Of a stretch of DNA of 64,000 bases, positions 42,271 through 52,316 are shown in pieces (the first letter of the stretch is position 1; each line of letters begins with the position of its first letter). Position numbers and translations under genes: made by a program. This DNA is from Pseudovibrio sp. JCM 19062 (GTDB lineage: Bacteria; Pseudomonadota; Alphaproteobacteria; Rhizobiales; Stappiaceae). The notes beneath the pieces are model-generated. The model worked only from the letters and a program-made list of their open reading frames with translations, was not told the origin of the DNA and made no database searches. Where the stretch lies: positions 1 to 64,000 of the forward strand of contig BAXV01000010.1 of assembly GCA_001310715.1 (NCBI GenBank), read 5' to 3'.

Positions 42271-42955
42271 ATGAAAGAAGGACCGAACATTGCCGGGATT
42301 GCCGCGCTCATTGGAGATCCGGCGCGGGCAAACATGTTGCAGGCGCTTATGACCGGTGTTGCCCTGACCGCAGGCGAGTTGGCGCAAGAAGCGGGTGTTA
42401 CGCCGCAAACCTCCAGCTTTCATCTGGGACGACTGGCGGAGGCTGGTTTGGTCAGCCTGCGTAAACAGGGGCGGCACAAGTATTACAGCCTTGCTAACAG
42501 TGATGTTGCGGCCCTGCTAGAGGCCATGAGCGGAATTGCCATGCGCTCTGGCATGACGCGCGTGCCGACAGGACAAAGAGCCTGAGCTGCGCAGGTCGCG
42601 TGTTTGTTATAACCATCTGGCTGGCGAGTATGGCGTTCAGGCCTACGACAGTTTGCTGACGCGGGGCTTCCTCGTGGAAGACGGCGAGCAGTTGCATCTG
42701 ACCGGAGACGGGCGCGGCTTCCTCAAGGAGTTGGGTGTTGTGTTGCCGGACAAGGAAAACAAGCGGCGGCCTTTGTGTAAATCCTGTCTGGACTGGAGTG
42801 CGCGACGCTCCCATCTGGCGGGAATCGCGGGTACTGCCCTACTCTCTTTCTTTCTGGATCAGGGCTGGGCGAAGCGCGTTGATGGAAGTCGCATTATCAC
42901 GTTTTCGCGAGAAGGCGATTCTCGCTTTCATGCCACATTTTCCCTTCAAGATTGA
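42271..42955 (+). CDS. ArsR-type winged-helix regulator
   Basis: About 228 codons. The N-terminal ArsR domain has IAALIGDPARANMLQALMTG and the recognition helix TPQTSSFHLGRLAEAGLV. A longer C-terminal part follows in a shifted frame (LTRGFLVEDGEQLHLTGDGRGFLKELG, then LCKSCLDWSARRSHLAG). The CKSCLDWS element recalls ArsR regulators with a C-terminal cysteine and could be redox or metal sensitive. ATG 42271 has GGAG upstream. Frame break near 42580. Divergent from NIPSNAP/ABM, whose control it may exert. Confidence 0.78.
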
Positions 42956-43063
42956 GGCTCAGACAGGAATTTACCTTTGGTTTCATAGTGCACAAGCGTT
43001 GCGCCGTGAGATTTCACAGGGAAGTTCCCACATGAAACCCCGCAGGATTCCGCGGATATGTAC

Positions 43064-43094
43064 TTGACCTTAAGAAATTACACTTGGGTATAAC
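43064..43094 (+). promoter_or_regulatory. Promoter candidate with 19-base spacer
   Basis: TTGACC (43064-43069) and TATAAC (43089-43094) are separated by 19 bases, the stretched spacing favoured by MerR activators. It would start transcription near 43101, leading to the acyl-CoA dehydrogenase at 43193. Confidence 0.45.
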
Positions 43095-43136
43095 TTGCCG
43101 TGAGCGCGAGGCCGTTCTATATTCCGTCACAAGTTG

Positions 43137-43152
43137 ACGTTTACGCAAACGT
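43137..43152. promoter_or_regulatory. Operator-like palindrome before acyl-CoA dehydrogenase
   Basis: ACGTTTACGCAAACGT: six-base arms ACGTTT and AAACGT around ACGC, next to TTGACG. Similar dyads are bound by LiuR-type MerR regulators in proteobacteria. It lies 41 bases before the ATG. Confidence 0.6.
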
Positions 43153-43192
43153 TATGTCGCGCCTCTTGGGTTGGTCGGAAGGAAAAATTGCT

Positions 43193-44989
43193 ATGCCGAG
43201 TTATAGTGCTCCCGTTGAAGATACACTCTTTTTGCTCAAAGATGTTCTGGGTTACGAAAAACATTCAAACCTGCCTGGGTTCTCCGAGGCAACTCCTGAT
43301 CTTGTCGAAGCTATCTTGAAAGAAGGCGCAAAGTACTCTGAAGAGATCCTGCAGCCTCTGAACCTGAGCGGCGACAAGGCTGGCTGTACCCGCCATGACG
43401 ACGGAACAGTGACAACACCTGCTGGTTTCAAAGAAGCATACAAAGCTTACGCTGAAGGCGGCTGGGGTGGTCTGTCCATTCCTGAACAGTATGGCGGACA
43501 GGGTATGCCTGCGACCCTTTCTGTTATCCTGAATGAGTACCTGTGCTCTGCAAACCAGGCGTTTGCGATGTATCCGGGCCTGACCGCCGGTGCTATGGCA
43601 GCTCTGCTTGTTCACGCAAACGACGAAATTAAAGGCACCTACCTGCCGAAGATGGCAAGTGGCGAGTGGACAGGTACTATGAACCTGACCGAGCCACACT
43701 GCGGTACCGACCTTGGCATGATGCGCACAAAGGCCGTTCCACAGGGCGACGGCAGCTACAAGATTTCCGGCACAAAGATCTTCATCTCTGCTGGTGACCA
43801 TGACCTTGCCGAGAACATTGTCCACCTTGTTCTGGCACGTATTGAAGGTGCTCCTGAAGGTATCAAGGGTATTTCCCTGTTCGTCGTGCCTAAGAAGAAG
43901 CTGGATGCTGACGGAAATCCTGCTGAATCGAACAACGTGAGTGTTGGTGCCATCGAAGAGAAGATGGGTATCCACGCGAACTCCACTTGTGTCATGAACT
44001 ATGATGAATCCGTAGGTTATCTCGTTGGTGAAGAACACAAAGGCATGCGTGCCATGTTCGTCATGATGAACGAAGCACGCCTTGGTGTTGGTATTCAGGG
44101 TCTGTCTCAGTCTGAAGTGGCTTACCAGAACGCTCTGGCCTATGCGAAGGACCGTCTTCAGGGGCGCTCACTGACCGGACCTAAGAACCCGGACAAGCCA
44201 GCTGACCCGATCATCGTTCATCCGGATATCCGCCGTGTTTTGATGACCATCCGGTCCTTCAACGAAGCTGCCCGTGCTCTTTACATGTGGACCTCGCTGC
44301 ATGGCGATGTCTCCCACCTGTCTCAGGACGATGCTGAAAAGCAAGCTTCCGACGACATGATGGGTCTGCTGACACCGGTCGTCAAAGGCGTTCTGACGGA
44401 TAAGGGCTTTGACAACACCGTTATGGCTCAGCAGGTCTTTGGTGGTCACGGCTATATCCAGGAATGGGGTATGGACCAGTTCGTGCGTGATGCCCGTATC
44501 GCCATGATTTATGAAGGTGCCAACGGCGTTCAGGCGCTTGACCTTGTTGGCCGTAAGCTGCCTGCAAACGGTGGTCGTGCGGTTCAGGCATGGTTCAAGG
44601 AAGTCGGCGCGTTCATCAAAGAACATGAAGGCGACGAAGAACTTGGCGTTTACATGAAGGGTCTGAAGCAGTCCCTGAACGACCTTCAGGCAGCGACCAT
44701 GTGGTTCATGCAGAACGCAATGAAAAACCCGGACAATGCCGGTGCTGGCTCCAATGACTACATGCACCTGTTCGGTCTGGTGGCTCTTGGTTACATGTGG
44801 ACCAAGATCGCAATTGCTGCGAACCGCAAGATCAAAGAGGGCGCAAACGGTCAGGAAGACTGGCTGAAAACCAAGCTGACCCTTGGAACCTTCTTCATGG
44901 AACGCGTGATGCCTGAATCTTCTGCGCATCTGGCACGCATCTCCACCGGTGCTGACACCATGATGAGCCTCGACGCGGAAGCGTTCTGA
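43193..44989 (+). CDS. Acyl-CoA dehydrogenase (FadE/DmdC family)
   Basis: 598 residues, intact. FAD enzyme oxidising acyl-CoA to enoyl-CoA. The N-terminus MPSYSAPVEDTLFLLKDVLG, the core GGWGGLSIPEQYGGQGMP, the flavin-binding MNLTEPHCGTDLG and KISGTKIFISAGDHD are clear. The catalytic glutamate is in MIYEGANGVQALDL, and an extra C-terminal domain is present. The same architecture occurs in 3-methylmercaptopropionyl-CoA dehydrogenase (DmdC) of marine bacteria, so a DMSP-derived or fatty/branched acyl-CoA substrate is possible. ATG 43193 follows GGAAGG; 43100 would add 31 residues through the operator. Confidence 0.9.
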   Translation: MPSYSAPVEDTLFLLKDVLGYEKHSNLPGFSEATPDLVEAILKEGAKYSEEILQPLNLSGDKAGCTRHDDGTVTTPAGFKEAYKAYAEGGWGGLSIPEQYGGQGMPATLSVILNEYLCSANQAFAMYPGLTAGAMAALLVHANDEIKGTYLPKMASGEWTGTMNLTEPHCGTDLGMMRTKAVPQGDGSYKISGTKIFISAGDHDLAENIVHLVLARIEGAPEGIKGISLFVVPKKKLDADGNPAESNNVSVGAIEEKMGIHANSTCVMNYDESVGYLVGEEHKGMRAMFVMMNEARLGVGIQGLSQSEVAYQNALAYAKDRLQGRSLTGPKNPDKPADPIIVHPDIRRVLMTIRSFNEAARALYMWTSLHGDVSHLSQDDAEKQASDDMMGLLTPVVKGVLTDKGFDNTVMAQQVFGGHGYIQEWGMDQFVRDARIAMIYEGANGVQALDLVGRKLPANGGRAVQAWFKEVGAFIKEHEGDEELGVYMKGLKQSLNDLQAATMWFMQNAMKNPDNAGAGSNDYMHLFGLVALGYMWTKIAIAANRKIKEGANGQEDWLKTKLTLGTFFMERVMPESSAHLARISTGADTMMSLDAEAF

Positions 44990-45010
44990 TCAAATTATCG
45001 CAATTCAGGG

Positions 45011-45030
45011 GCCCGGGACCTATCCCGGGC
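45011..45030 (+). terminator. Hairpin after acyl-CoA dehydrogenase
   Basis: GCCCGGG (45011-45017) and CCCGGGC (45024-45030) around ACCTAT. Strong GC stem with only a weak T-rich tail, so termination may be partial. Confidence 0.65.
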
Positions 45031-45089
45031 TCTTGTCCTGCCCTAGTCTCGACCTGATATATTAAGCTAACAGATTTTAGGAGTGCGAT

Positions 45090-45728
45090 ATGGCGGAATA
45101 TAAACTTCAGTGTTTTGCGCAGAGCGGCAATGCCTACAAGGTTGCGCTGATGCTGGAGCTTTCCCAAGCATCATGGACCCTGAGTGGGTCGATTTTTTTT
45201 CAATGGTGCAACCCGCGATCCTGAGTTTCGTAGCGAGCAGAACGAGATGGGTGAAATTCCTGTGCTGATACACGGGGAAACACGGCTGACGCAGTCTGCG
45301 TGATACTGGAATACCTGACCCAGCAACTTGGCACGTTTGGCTGGGAGAACGAGGAAGAACGCCGGGAAATCATGCGCTGGCTGTTCTGGGACAACCACAA
45401 GCTGACTAGCTATGTGGCGACCCTGCGCTTCTTGCGTGCCCTGGCAAAAACCGGTGAGACTGACGTGACCCGCTTTTTTGAAGGTCGGGCCATCGCCGCC
45501 CTCAAGGTTCTGGATAAACGCCTTGAGGACCATAACTTCCTTGTTGCAAATCGCCCAACAATCGCAGACCTTTCGGTATGCGGATACCTGTTTTGGCCAG
45601 AAGAGATTGGTGTGGACTTCGGCCCTTTATCAAATGTGAATGCATGGCTTGAGCGGATTAAGGCCCTACCCCACTGGGTAGCCCCTTATGACCTTATGCC
45701 CGGCCACCCTATGCCTACACCAGCCTGA
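45090..45728 (+). CDS. Glutathione S-transferase family protein
   Basis: About 213 codons. The thioredoxin-like N-terminus MAEYKLQCFAQSGNAYKVALML and NEMGEIPVLIHG (cis-Pro motif) precede the helical C-terminal domain with TIADLSVCGYLFW. TAGGAG precedes the ATG. Two frame breaks: in the T8 run at 45193-45200 and near 45296. The class cannot be assigned; its place between acyl-CoA dehydrogenase and thiolase suggests a catabolic or detoxifying role. Confidence 0.85.
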
Positions 45729-45749
45729 CCAATTTTTGCGGAGGACAAT

Positions 45750-46957
45750 ATGGCAGACGCCCTTATATTCGATCATGTTCGCACCCCACGTGGCGCGGCA
45801 AGAAAGACGGCTCTTTGCATGAAGTTTCAACAGCACGCCTTGCGGCGAACGCTCTTGAAGCCATCAGAGACCGCAATGAGCTTGACACCAAGCTTGTAGA
45901 CGACGTTGTGCTTGGCTGTGTTGACCCGGTAGGTGATGCAGGCTCTGACATTGCACGTGCTGCTATTTTTGCAGCAAACTACGACCGTTCTGTTCCTGGT
46001 ATGCAGATCAACCGTTTTTGTGCATCCGGTCTTGACGCGGTCAACATGGGTGCATCCCAGATCATGTCCGGCCAGAACAAGCTGGTAATTTCCGGCGGTG
46101 TGGAAGCAATGAGCCGTGTTGGTCTTGGTGCTTCGGGCGGTCCATGGCCAGCTGACCCGCAGGTTGCTATTCCTGCCTACTTCATGCCTCAGGGCGTTTC
46201 TGCTGACCTGATCTCCACCAAATACGGTTTTTCCCGTGATGATGTGGATGCATACTCAGTAGAGAGCCAGCGCCGTGCGAAAAAGGCATGGGATGAAGGC
46301 CGCTTCAAGAACTCTGTTGTTCCTGTACGCGACATCAATGGTCTGACCATTCTGGACCATGACGAGCACATGCGCCCGCAAACAGACATGCAGTCTCTTG
46401 CAGGTTTGAACCCATCCTTCGAGATGATGGGCAACATGGGCGGCTTTAACGCTGTTGGTATTCAGGCACACCCTGAGATCGAGAAGATCAACCATATGCA
46501 CCATGCTGGTAACTCCTCCGGTATCGTGGATGGTGCTGCTGCTGTGCTGATGGGTACCCGCGAGGCTGGTGAAGCTTACGGCCTGAAAGCACGTGCACGG
46601 ATCAAGGCTTTTGCAAACATCGGTTCTGACCCGGCACTGATGCTGACAGGTCCGGTTGATGTGACCGAGAAGCTTTTGAAAAACTCCGGCATGGAAATTG
46701 GCGATATCGACCTGTTTGAGCTGAACGAAGCGTTTGCCGCTGTTGTTCTGCGCTACATGCAGGCGTTTGAAATTGACCACGCCAACATGAACGTGAACGG
46801 TGGTGCAATTGCGATGGGCCATCCACTTGGTGCAACCGGTGCAATGATCCTTGGTACAGTTCTTGATGAGCTGGAGCGTCAGGACAAAAACACCGCACTT
46901 GTTACCCTGTGTATTGGTGCTGGCATGGGTACAGCAACCATCATTGAGCGCGTTTAA
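45750..46957 (+). CDS. Acetyl-CoA acyltransferase (thiolase)
   Basis: About 403 codons. Last step of beta-oxidation, cleaving 3-ketoacyl-CoA. Nucleophile Cys in [13 protein letters not shown], His in [15 protein letters not shown] and second Cys in [16 protein letters not shown] sits before ATG 45750 ([15 protein letters not shown]). A missing C near 45793 breaks RTPRGRGKKDGS. Directly precedes the fadJ-like gene by 14 bases, the usual order of a fatty-acid oxidation complex. Confidence 0.93.
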
Positions 46958-46971
46958 GGGGAGAGATAGAC

Positions 46972-49184
46972 ATGACTTACACACACTTTACCCTTGAAAC
47001 CGATGCGGACGCTTTGCAGTTCTGAAATGGGACTCACCTGAAAAGCCAATGAACGTTTTTGACGAATCCGTCATTAACGAGCTGGACAAAGTGATCGACG
47101 ACATCACTGCTGATGATGCCATCAAAGGTGTTGTCGTTGCGTCCGGCAAAAAAGCGTTTTCCGCTGGTGCTGACCTTTCCATGATCGGCAAGGCTCTTAG
47201 CGTTTATAAGAAGCGTCAGGGCGTTGATCCGGAAGGCGCTGCAAAAGAACTGTTTGAAGGCACTCGCAAACTTTCTCTCATCCTGCGCAAACTGGAAACA
47301 TCCGGTAAGCCATATGTGGCTGCTGTAAACGGTGTTGCCATGGGTGGCGGTACCGAGCTTGCACTGGCTTGTCACAAGCGTGTCGGTGCTGAAGACACCC
47401 TGAAAATGGCTCTGCCTGAAGTTAAGGTGGGTCTGTTCCCGGGTGCTGGTGGTACGCAGCGTGTTATGCGTCTGGTTCCGGACCTTCAGGGCGGCTTGCA
47501 GTTCCTGATGACTGGTCAGAACCTTGACGCGAAGAAGGCCATGCGCCTGAAGCTGATCGACGCTGTTGCGCCTGAGGCTGACCTGATTGACGCTGCCAAG
47601 AAGATGCTCTCAGAAGGTGTTGACCCTGTTGCACCTTGGGACAAGAAGGGCTTCAAAATCCCGACTGGTAAGGTTTACTCCCCAGCCGGTATGCAGTTCT
47701 GGCCAGCTGCGAACGCGATCTACCGTCAGAACACCTATGACAACTATCCGGGCGCACGCTACATGCTGCACTCTGTTGTTGAAGGCCTGATGGTTCCAAT
47801 CGACGCTGGTCTGACCATCGAGAGCCGTTACTTTGCGCATGTTCTGCAGAGCAAAGAAGCTGCTGCTATGGTTCGCTCCCTGTTTGGTTCCATGCAGGAG
47901 CTGAACAAAGGTGCGCGTCGCCCAGCTGGTGTGCCTGAGACGAGCCTGAAAAAGGTTGGTGTTCTTGGTGCTGGCATGATGGGTGCAGGCATTGCTTACG
48001 TCACAGCAAAAGCTGGCCTTGAAGTTGTTCTGATTGACCAGTCACAGGAAGCTGCTGATAAGGGTAAGTCCTACTCAGAAAGCCTTCTGGACAAAGCAAT
48101 CAAGCGCGGTAAATCTACGCCTGAGAAGAAAGAACAGCTTCTTGGCCTGATCACCGCAACCACCGACTACAACGCCCTGAGCGATGTGGATCTGGTGATT
48201 GAAGCTGTGTTCGAAGACCGTGAAGTGAAGCGTGTTGTAACCGAGAAAGCCGAAGCGGCAATGCCAGCTTCCGCAGTCTACGCGTCCAACACCTCTACCC
48301 TTCCGATCACCTCGCTGGCAGAAGCTTCTTCCCGTCCAGCTGACTTCATCGGCATTCACTTCTTCTCCCCAGTGGACAAGATGATGCTTGTTGAGATCAT
48401 TTTGGGTGAGAAGACCGAGGACAAGGCAACTGCTGTTGCTCTGGACTACGTGAAGGCAATCAAGAAGACCCCGATTGTTGTCAATGACAGCCGTGGCTTC
48501 TACACCTCCCGCGTGGTTGGCACCTATGTTCGCGAAGGCATCATGATGCTTTCCGATGGTGTGCCAGCAGCCATGATCGAGAACGCTGGCAAGATGGCAG
48601 GCATGCCTGTTGGTCCGCTTTCTCTGGGTGATGAAGTCGCTCTGGACCTTGCCTGGAAGATTAAGGAAGCAACCAAGAAAGACCTTGGCGATGCTTATCC
48701 TTCCAGCGGTTTTGACACCATTCTTGATGCAATGGTTGTTAAGAACGAGCGCTTTGGCCGTAAGAACTCCAAGGGCTTTTACGACTACAAAGGCAAGGAC
48801 AAGGCTCTGTGGCCTGGTATCACCGAGATCACCGGTCCATCCAAGTCTGCTGATGAGTTTGACGTAGAAGAACTGAAGGACCGCCTGCTCGGCATTCAGG
48901 CTCTTGAAACCGCGCGCGTGTTTGAAGAGAACTGCCTGACAGACGTTCGTGAAGCAGACGTTGGTTCCATCCTTGGCTTCGGTTTTGCACCGTTCTCCGG
49001 TGGCACGCTGTCTTACATCGACGGCATCGGCACCAAAGAGTTCGTAGAACGCTGTGACAAGCTGGCTGCCAAGTACGGCGACCGCTTCGCACCAAACAAA
49101 CAGCTGCGCGCAATGGCAGAAGCTGGCGAGACCTACTACGGTAAGTTCTCCCCTGTAGAAGCTGTGGCAGAAGCTGCTGAATAA
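46972..49184 (+). CDS. fadJ: Multifunctional fatty acid oxidation enzyme (FadJ/FadB-like)
   Basis: About 737 codons. The N-terminal enoyl-CoA hydratase domain has GKKAFSAGADLSMIG, AVNGVAMGGGTELALACH (oxyanion GG) and LPEVKVGLFPGAGGTQR with the two catalytic glutamates. The C-terminal NAD-dependent 3-hydroxyacyl-CoA dehydrogenase has VGVLGAGMMGAGIAY and GIHFFSPVDKMMLVEI with catalytic His. Forms a complex with the thiolase encoded just upstream. One frame break near 47017; GGAGAGA precedes the ATG. Terminator follows. Confidence 0.93.
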
Positions 49185-49228
49185 TACGGGATCGGCTGGG
49201 CGTAACAGCCAGCTGCCTAGCTAGAGTT

Positions 49229-49267
49229 AAAAGCGCCGGCGGGAGTGATCTCATCGGCGTTTTTTTT
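49229..49267 (+). terminator. Terminator after fadJ
   Basis: AAAAGCGCCG pairs with CGGCGTTTTT around a 16-base loop, ending in T8. Confidence 0.7.
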
Positions 49268-49284
49268 ATGGGGCGCCTCTCAAG

Positions 49285-49386
49285 CCGTCATCCCGCACTT
49301 GATGCGGGATCCAGTGCAACACGTTCAGGCTTTTCGACATTCCAGACATGGATCCCGCATCGCGCTTCGCTTGTGCGGGATGACGG
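49285..49386. repeat. Large palindromic intergenic repeat
   Basis: Left arm CCGTCATCCCGC...GCGGGATCCA (49285-49313) mirrors right arm TGGATCCCGC...GCGGGATGACGG (49349-49386). Each arm also contains an internal hairpin (CCCGCA...TGCGGG). Similar CGTCATCCCGC-type elements are dispersed in many alphaproteobacterial genomes. Between fadJ and the GNAT gene; the flank to 49529 holds nothing else. Confidence 0.8.
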
Positions 49387-49529
49387 GAGGGGTGTCAGCT
49401 GGCTGTAGCATATACCGGCTTGGCATCATGAAGAACGAAGTGCGGCATCGGTTCATACTGCTACTCGCTTGCCAGCCTTCCAGACAAAATTAGCAGCACC
49501 AGTGGGATTGGTCGCACCAATGTTCCTCA

Positions 49530-50003
49530 TTAGGTCGGTACTGTTACAGAGGTTGGCGTGAACTTGTAGCACTTTTCGTGTTTATTGGCGGACACGAGCT
49601 GAAAACCGTTACGCAGGTAGAAGGCATTTACCCTACTCTCAGGGAAAGTTTCCAACCTAATAGGTTTCCCAAGCTCCTCTGCTTTGTGCTTCAAAATACC
49701 CAGAACACGGCTTCCAATTCCACAACTTTGAACCTTTGGTTGGAGATAGAGGCGCTCCAGATAGAGGTAGTCGTCAGGCTCCCATAAAACGTAGAAGCCG
49801 ACAGTTTTGCCATGCAGAACAATTTTGCGAGTGAAGGCAGGATCAAACGTTTGTTTAAATTTCTTCCGATAGGCCGCATGGTCATGCAATCCGTTTGCCA
49901 CCCACTCCTCTTTCATGGCCTCTTGTCGAATATCCGCGAGGAGGTCTATGTCGTGAGGTTCCGTTGCGTAGATTAAAAACGGCACACCAGTAACTTTCAG
50001 CAA
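49530..50003 (-). CDS. GNAT-family N-acetyltransferase
   Basis: 157 residues. Acetyl-CoA binding segment LYLERLYLQPKVQSCGIGSRVLGIL (R/Q-x-x-G-x-G/A loop) and the C-terminal NAFYLRNGFQLVS strand-helix are typical. Substrate unknown. Frame intact; the start at 50003 is the first ATG, without a clear ribosome site. Confidence 0.82.
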   Translation of the reverse strand: MLKVTGVPFLIYATEPHDIDLLADIRQEAMKEEWVANGLHDHAAYRKKFKQTFDPAFTRKIVLHGKTVGFYVLWEPDDYLYLERLYLQPKVQSCGIGSRVLGILKHKAEELGKPIRLETFPESRVNAFYLRNGFQLVSANKHEKCYKFTPTSVTVPT

Positions 50004-50193
50004 TAACCTGAGGGCACAAAGTGGGTTTGCATCTATGCAATATCCCTCGGGCTTCCTATATAGAAAACAATCTTAAGCAATATGCTTTTAACCTAGAGCA
50101 GTCAAACTGCCTTGGCTTTCAATTTTTACGCGCATTCCGGTCGAAAACCGGCCTCTACCTAAAGAGATGCGCTTTGGTACAGCGGAGATTTTG

Positions 50194-50466
50194 ATGTCAG
50201 ACGATAAGTTCAACCGTTTTCTTGGAGACTCGCCAGCACGGGTGCTTTTTCGGCTGATTTTTCTGTCCTTGATTGTCGGAATTGTTCTGGCCGCACTGAA
50301 TTTTTCACCGTTGTCGCTGATTTACTCCGTGCAGGAGTTCTTTGTCCGGATCTGGAATATGGGTTTCTCAGCGCTTGAGCGTTTTGGCTCTTACTTCCTG
50401 CTTGGTGCCATGGTGGTGGTGCCGCTCTGGTTTATCTCACGGCTTATGAACTGGCGCGGACGATAA
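50194..50466 (+). CDS. DUF6460 small membrane protein
   Basis: 90 residues from ATG 50194 (MSDDKFNRFLGDSPARVLFRL). Two membrane helices, LIFLSLIVGIVLAAL and YFLLGAMVVVPLWFISRL, with an amphipathic middle (EFFVRIWNMGFSALERFG). This matches DUF6460 as I remember it, a rhizobial inner-membrane family of unknown role. A longer start at 50167 is less likely. Frame intact. Confidence 0.72.
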   Translation: MSDDKFNRFLGDSPARVLFRLIFLSLIVGIVLAALNFSPLSLIYSVQEFFVRIWNMGFSALERFGSYFLLGAMVVVPLWFISRLMNWRGR

Positions 50467-50493
50467 CGGCGACAGCTTCTTGCTGCACACCCA

Positions 50494-51057
50494 TTACTGC
50501 ATGCAGATATTGTGGATGTTGATGGACAGGTTTTCGAAGATCTCCGGATCTTCGCTGGTGTTGCCCATCAGAACGGCTACCTCCATTGCAGCAAGAACAA
50601 AATCTGACTTCACGAGCGCTTCTTCAGAGGACCAGTCGCCGCTGTATTCCAGCAGATCCGCCAGCCAGATGCGGTTGCGGCGGGCAAATGTTGCGGCCAG
50701 TTGCTGAAGGTCTTCGGGTAATTCTTCGTCCTTGTCCCCAAGCACGGCTGAAAGGAACAGCTCGCCACCATCTGTCATCCCAGCTTGAAAGGCGGCGATG
50801 TAGGTGTCCAACGCTCTGCGGAAGTGGAGCGTTTGCGTAACAGGATCACCCAGAATTTGCAGGAAACGGTCGATGTACCGTTCCAGCACAGCCCGTTCCA
50901 CGCCGTTCTTAGAAGGGAACATCCTTGAGATGTCCTGTTTGCTCGCTCCGGTGGTGTTGGCAAGTTGATTAACATCCAAGCCCAGCAGGCCACTTTCGCG
51001 GATCATGTAATCGGCCGTGTCCAGTACGACGCTTCTATCGGTGAGCACAACACCCAT
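50494..51057 (-). CDS. TetR-family regulator
   Basis: About 187 residues. The N-terminal helix-turn-helix is in DTADYMIRESGLLGLDVNQLANTTGASKQDISRMFPSK, less conserved than usual, followed by an all-helical ligand domain. ATG 51057 (MGVVLTDRSVVL) has GGGAGA five bases upstream; the ORF's 51135 start would add 26 residues. Target unknown. Next to the histone-deacetylase-like gene, same strand, 157 bases apart. Confidence 0.75.
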   Translation of the reverse strand: MGVVLTDRSVVLDTADYMIRESGLLGLDVNQLANTTGASKQDISRMFPSKNGVERAVLERYIDRFLQILGDPVTQTLHFRRALDTYIAAFQAGMTDGGELFLSAVLGDKDEELPEDLQQLAATFARRNRIWLADLLEYSGDWSSEEALVKSDFVLAAMEVAVLMGNTSEDPEIFENLSINIHNICMQ

Positions 51058-51214
51058 ACGTGTCTCCCAAGCTTGCGCGGCTCTTATTTTTGCAATTAAC
51101 GAGGGGAATACTGCGCATTTCTCCGGAAATGGCAAGAGACATATATCTAATTGCTTCCTGCAAAAATTACTTCAAATTTTACATAAATTACGGATAAAAG
51201 AACTTAGTTTTAAA

Positions 51215-52118
51215 TCATAGGTACTTCGCTGCCGTCTGGTATAAAATTGAATGGCGATTAACCAATAGTTCTAGATCGAAGGAATACCCTCCCCCAAGGA
51301 CACCAGCTATCGGGATGCCCTCATTCCTTACCAGCCGAAAGACCAGATTCTCTCTTTTGTGCAGGCCCTCATCTGAGAGGGAAAGGCGTCCCAATCGGTC
51401 CTCTTGGTGCGGATCAACGCCAGCGTTGAAGAACACCAAATCGGCTTTGAAGGTGGTGAGGACCGATTTAAGCGTATCCTCCAGTATTTCCAGATACTCG
51501 TCATCTTCCATGCCATCTCTCAGAGGCACATCGAGCGTGGAGGCCCTCTTGCGGACCGGGTAGTTCTTCTCTGAATGCAGGGAGAGCGTGAAGACGCTGG
51601 CGTCGTGCGCGAAGATGTCGGCCGTGCCGTCGCCCTGATGGACATCCAGATCAATGATGAGCACGCGGGAGCATGCGCATGGCCTGAACGGTCTTTACGG
51701 CGACAGCCACGTCGTTAAACACGCAAAAGCCCGCACCTTGTGCAATTCGGGCGTGGTGGGAGCCACCTGCGGTGTTGCAGGCGATGCCATGCTCCAAAGC
51801 CAGCATTGCGGTGAGCAGAGAGCCTCCTGTGGCGCATTGCGCTCTAAAAGACACGCTCTGCGTCATGGGAAAGCCGATCTCGCGCGCTATAGCGTGGGGG
51901 ACCTGACAGCTGAAGACTTGATCGACATAGTCCCTTGCATGAACGCGCAGCAGGTTTTCTCTGGAGATTGGGCTGGGTTCATGAAACTCATAGAGCGCGC
52001 CGTGCGGGTCGGTATTCTTCAACCACCGGGCCACACCGGCATACTTGCGCATCGGGAAGCGGTGGTTTTCGGGAATATCTGCTGTATAGGCAGGATGATG
52101 CACGATTGGTAGCTTCAC
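51215..52118 (-). CDS. Histone-deacetylase family protein (AcuC/HDAC-like)
   Basis: About 301 codons. Zinc hydrolase of the arginase/deacetylase fold: tandem His in GGSHHARIAQG, metal ligands in LIIDLDVHQGDGTA and VFFNAGVDPHQEDRLG, and the GGYSFD loop. Bacterial members deacetylate acetoin-utilisation enzymes, polyamines or lysines; the substrate here is unknown. The frame breaks near 51660. GTG 52118 (VKLPIVHHPAY) is chosen, with GAGGGGG upstream; ATG 52157 is the alternative. Confidence 0.85.
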
Positions 52119-52280
52119 AGAGGCCCCCTCTTTGTGAAAGACGTCCCTCTGTGGCACACAGATCTGTTGCGCTTTGGGTTTATCTTGGTGTTCAAGGAAG
52201 AAATCCGGATCACGTCTTTAGATGGCTTCTTCATACACCAGCAGCTGTCTCAGGCTCAAGTTCGCCGAGTCGTGAAATGT

Positions 52281-52307
52281 GTTGCCCCCAACAGCGCCGG
52301 GGGCAAC
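52281..52307 (-). other. Hairpin after the COG4315 gene
   Basis: GTTGCCCCC and GGGGGCAAC form a nine-pair stem with a nine-base loop, ten bases past the stop. No T run, so termination is uncertain. Confidence 0.55.
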
Positions 52308-52316
52308 TTCGGGCGA

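Noticed and set aside
49285..49386. CRISPR array
   Set aside because: Only two arms in inverted, not direct, orientation; no spacers and no cas genes.
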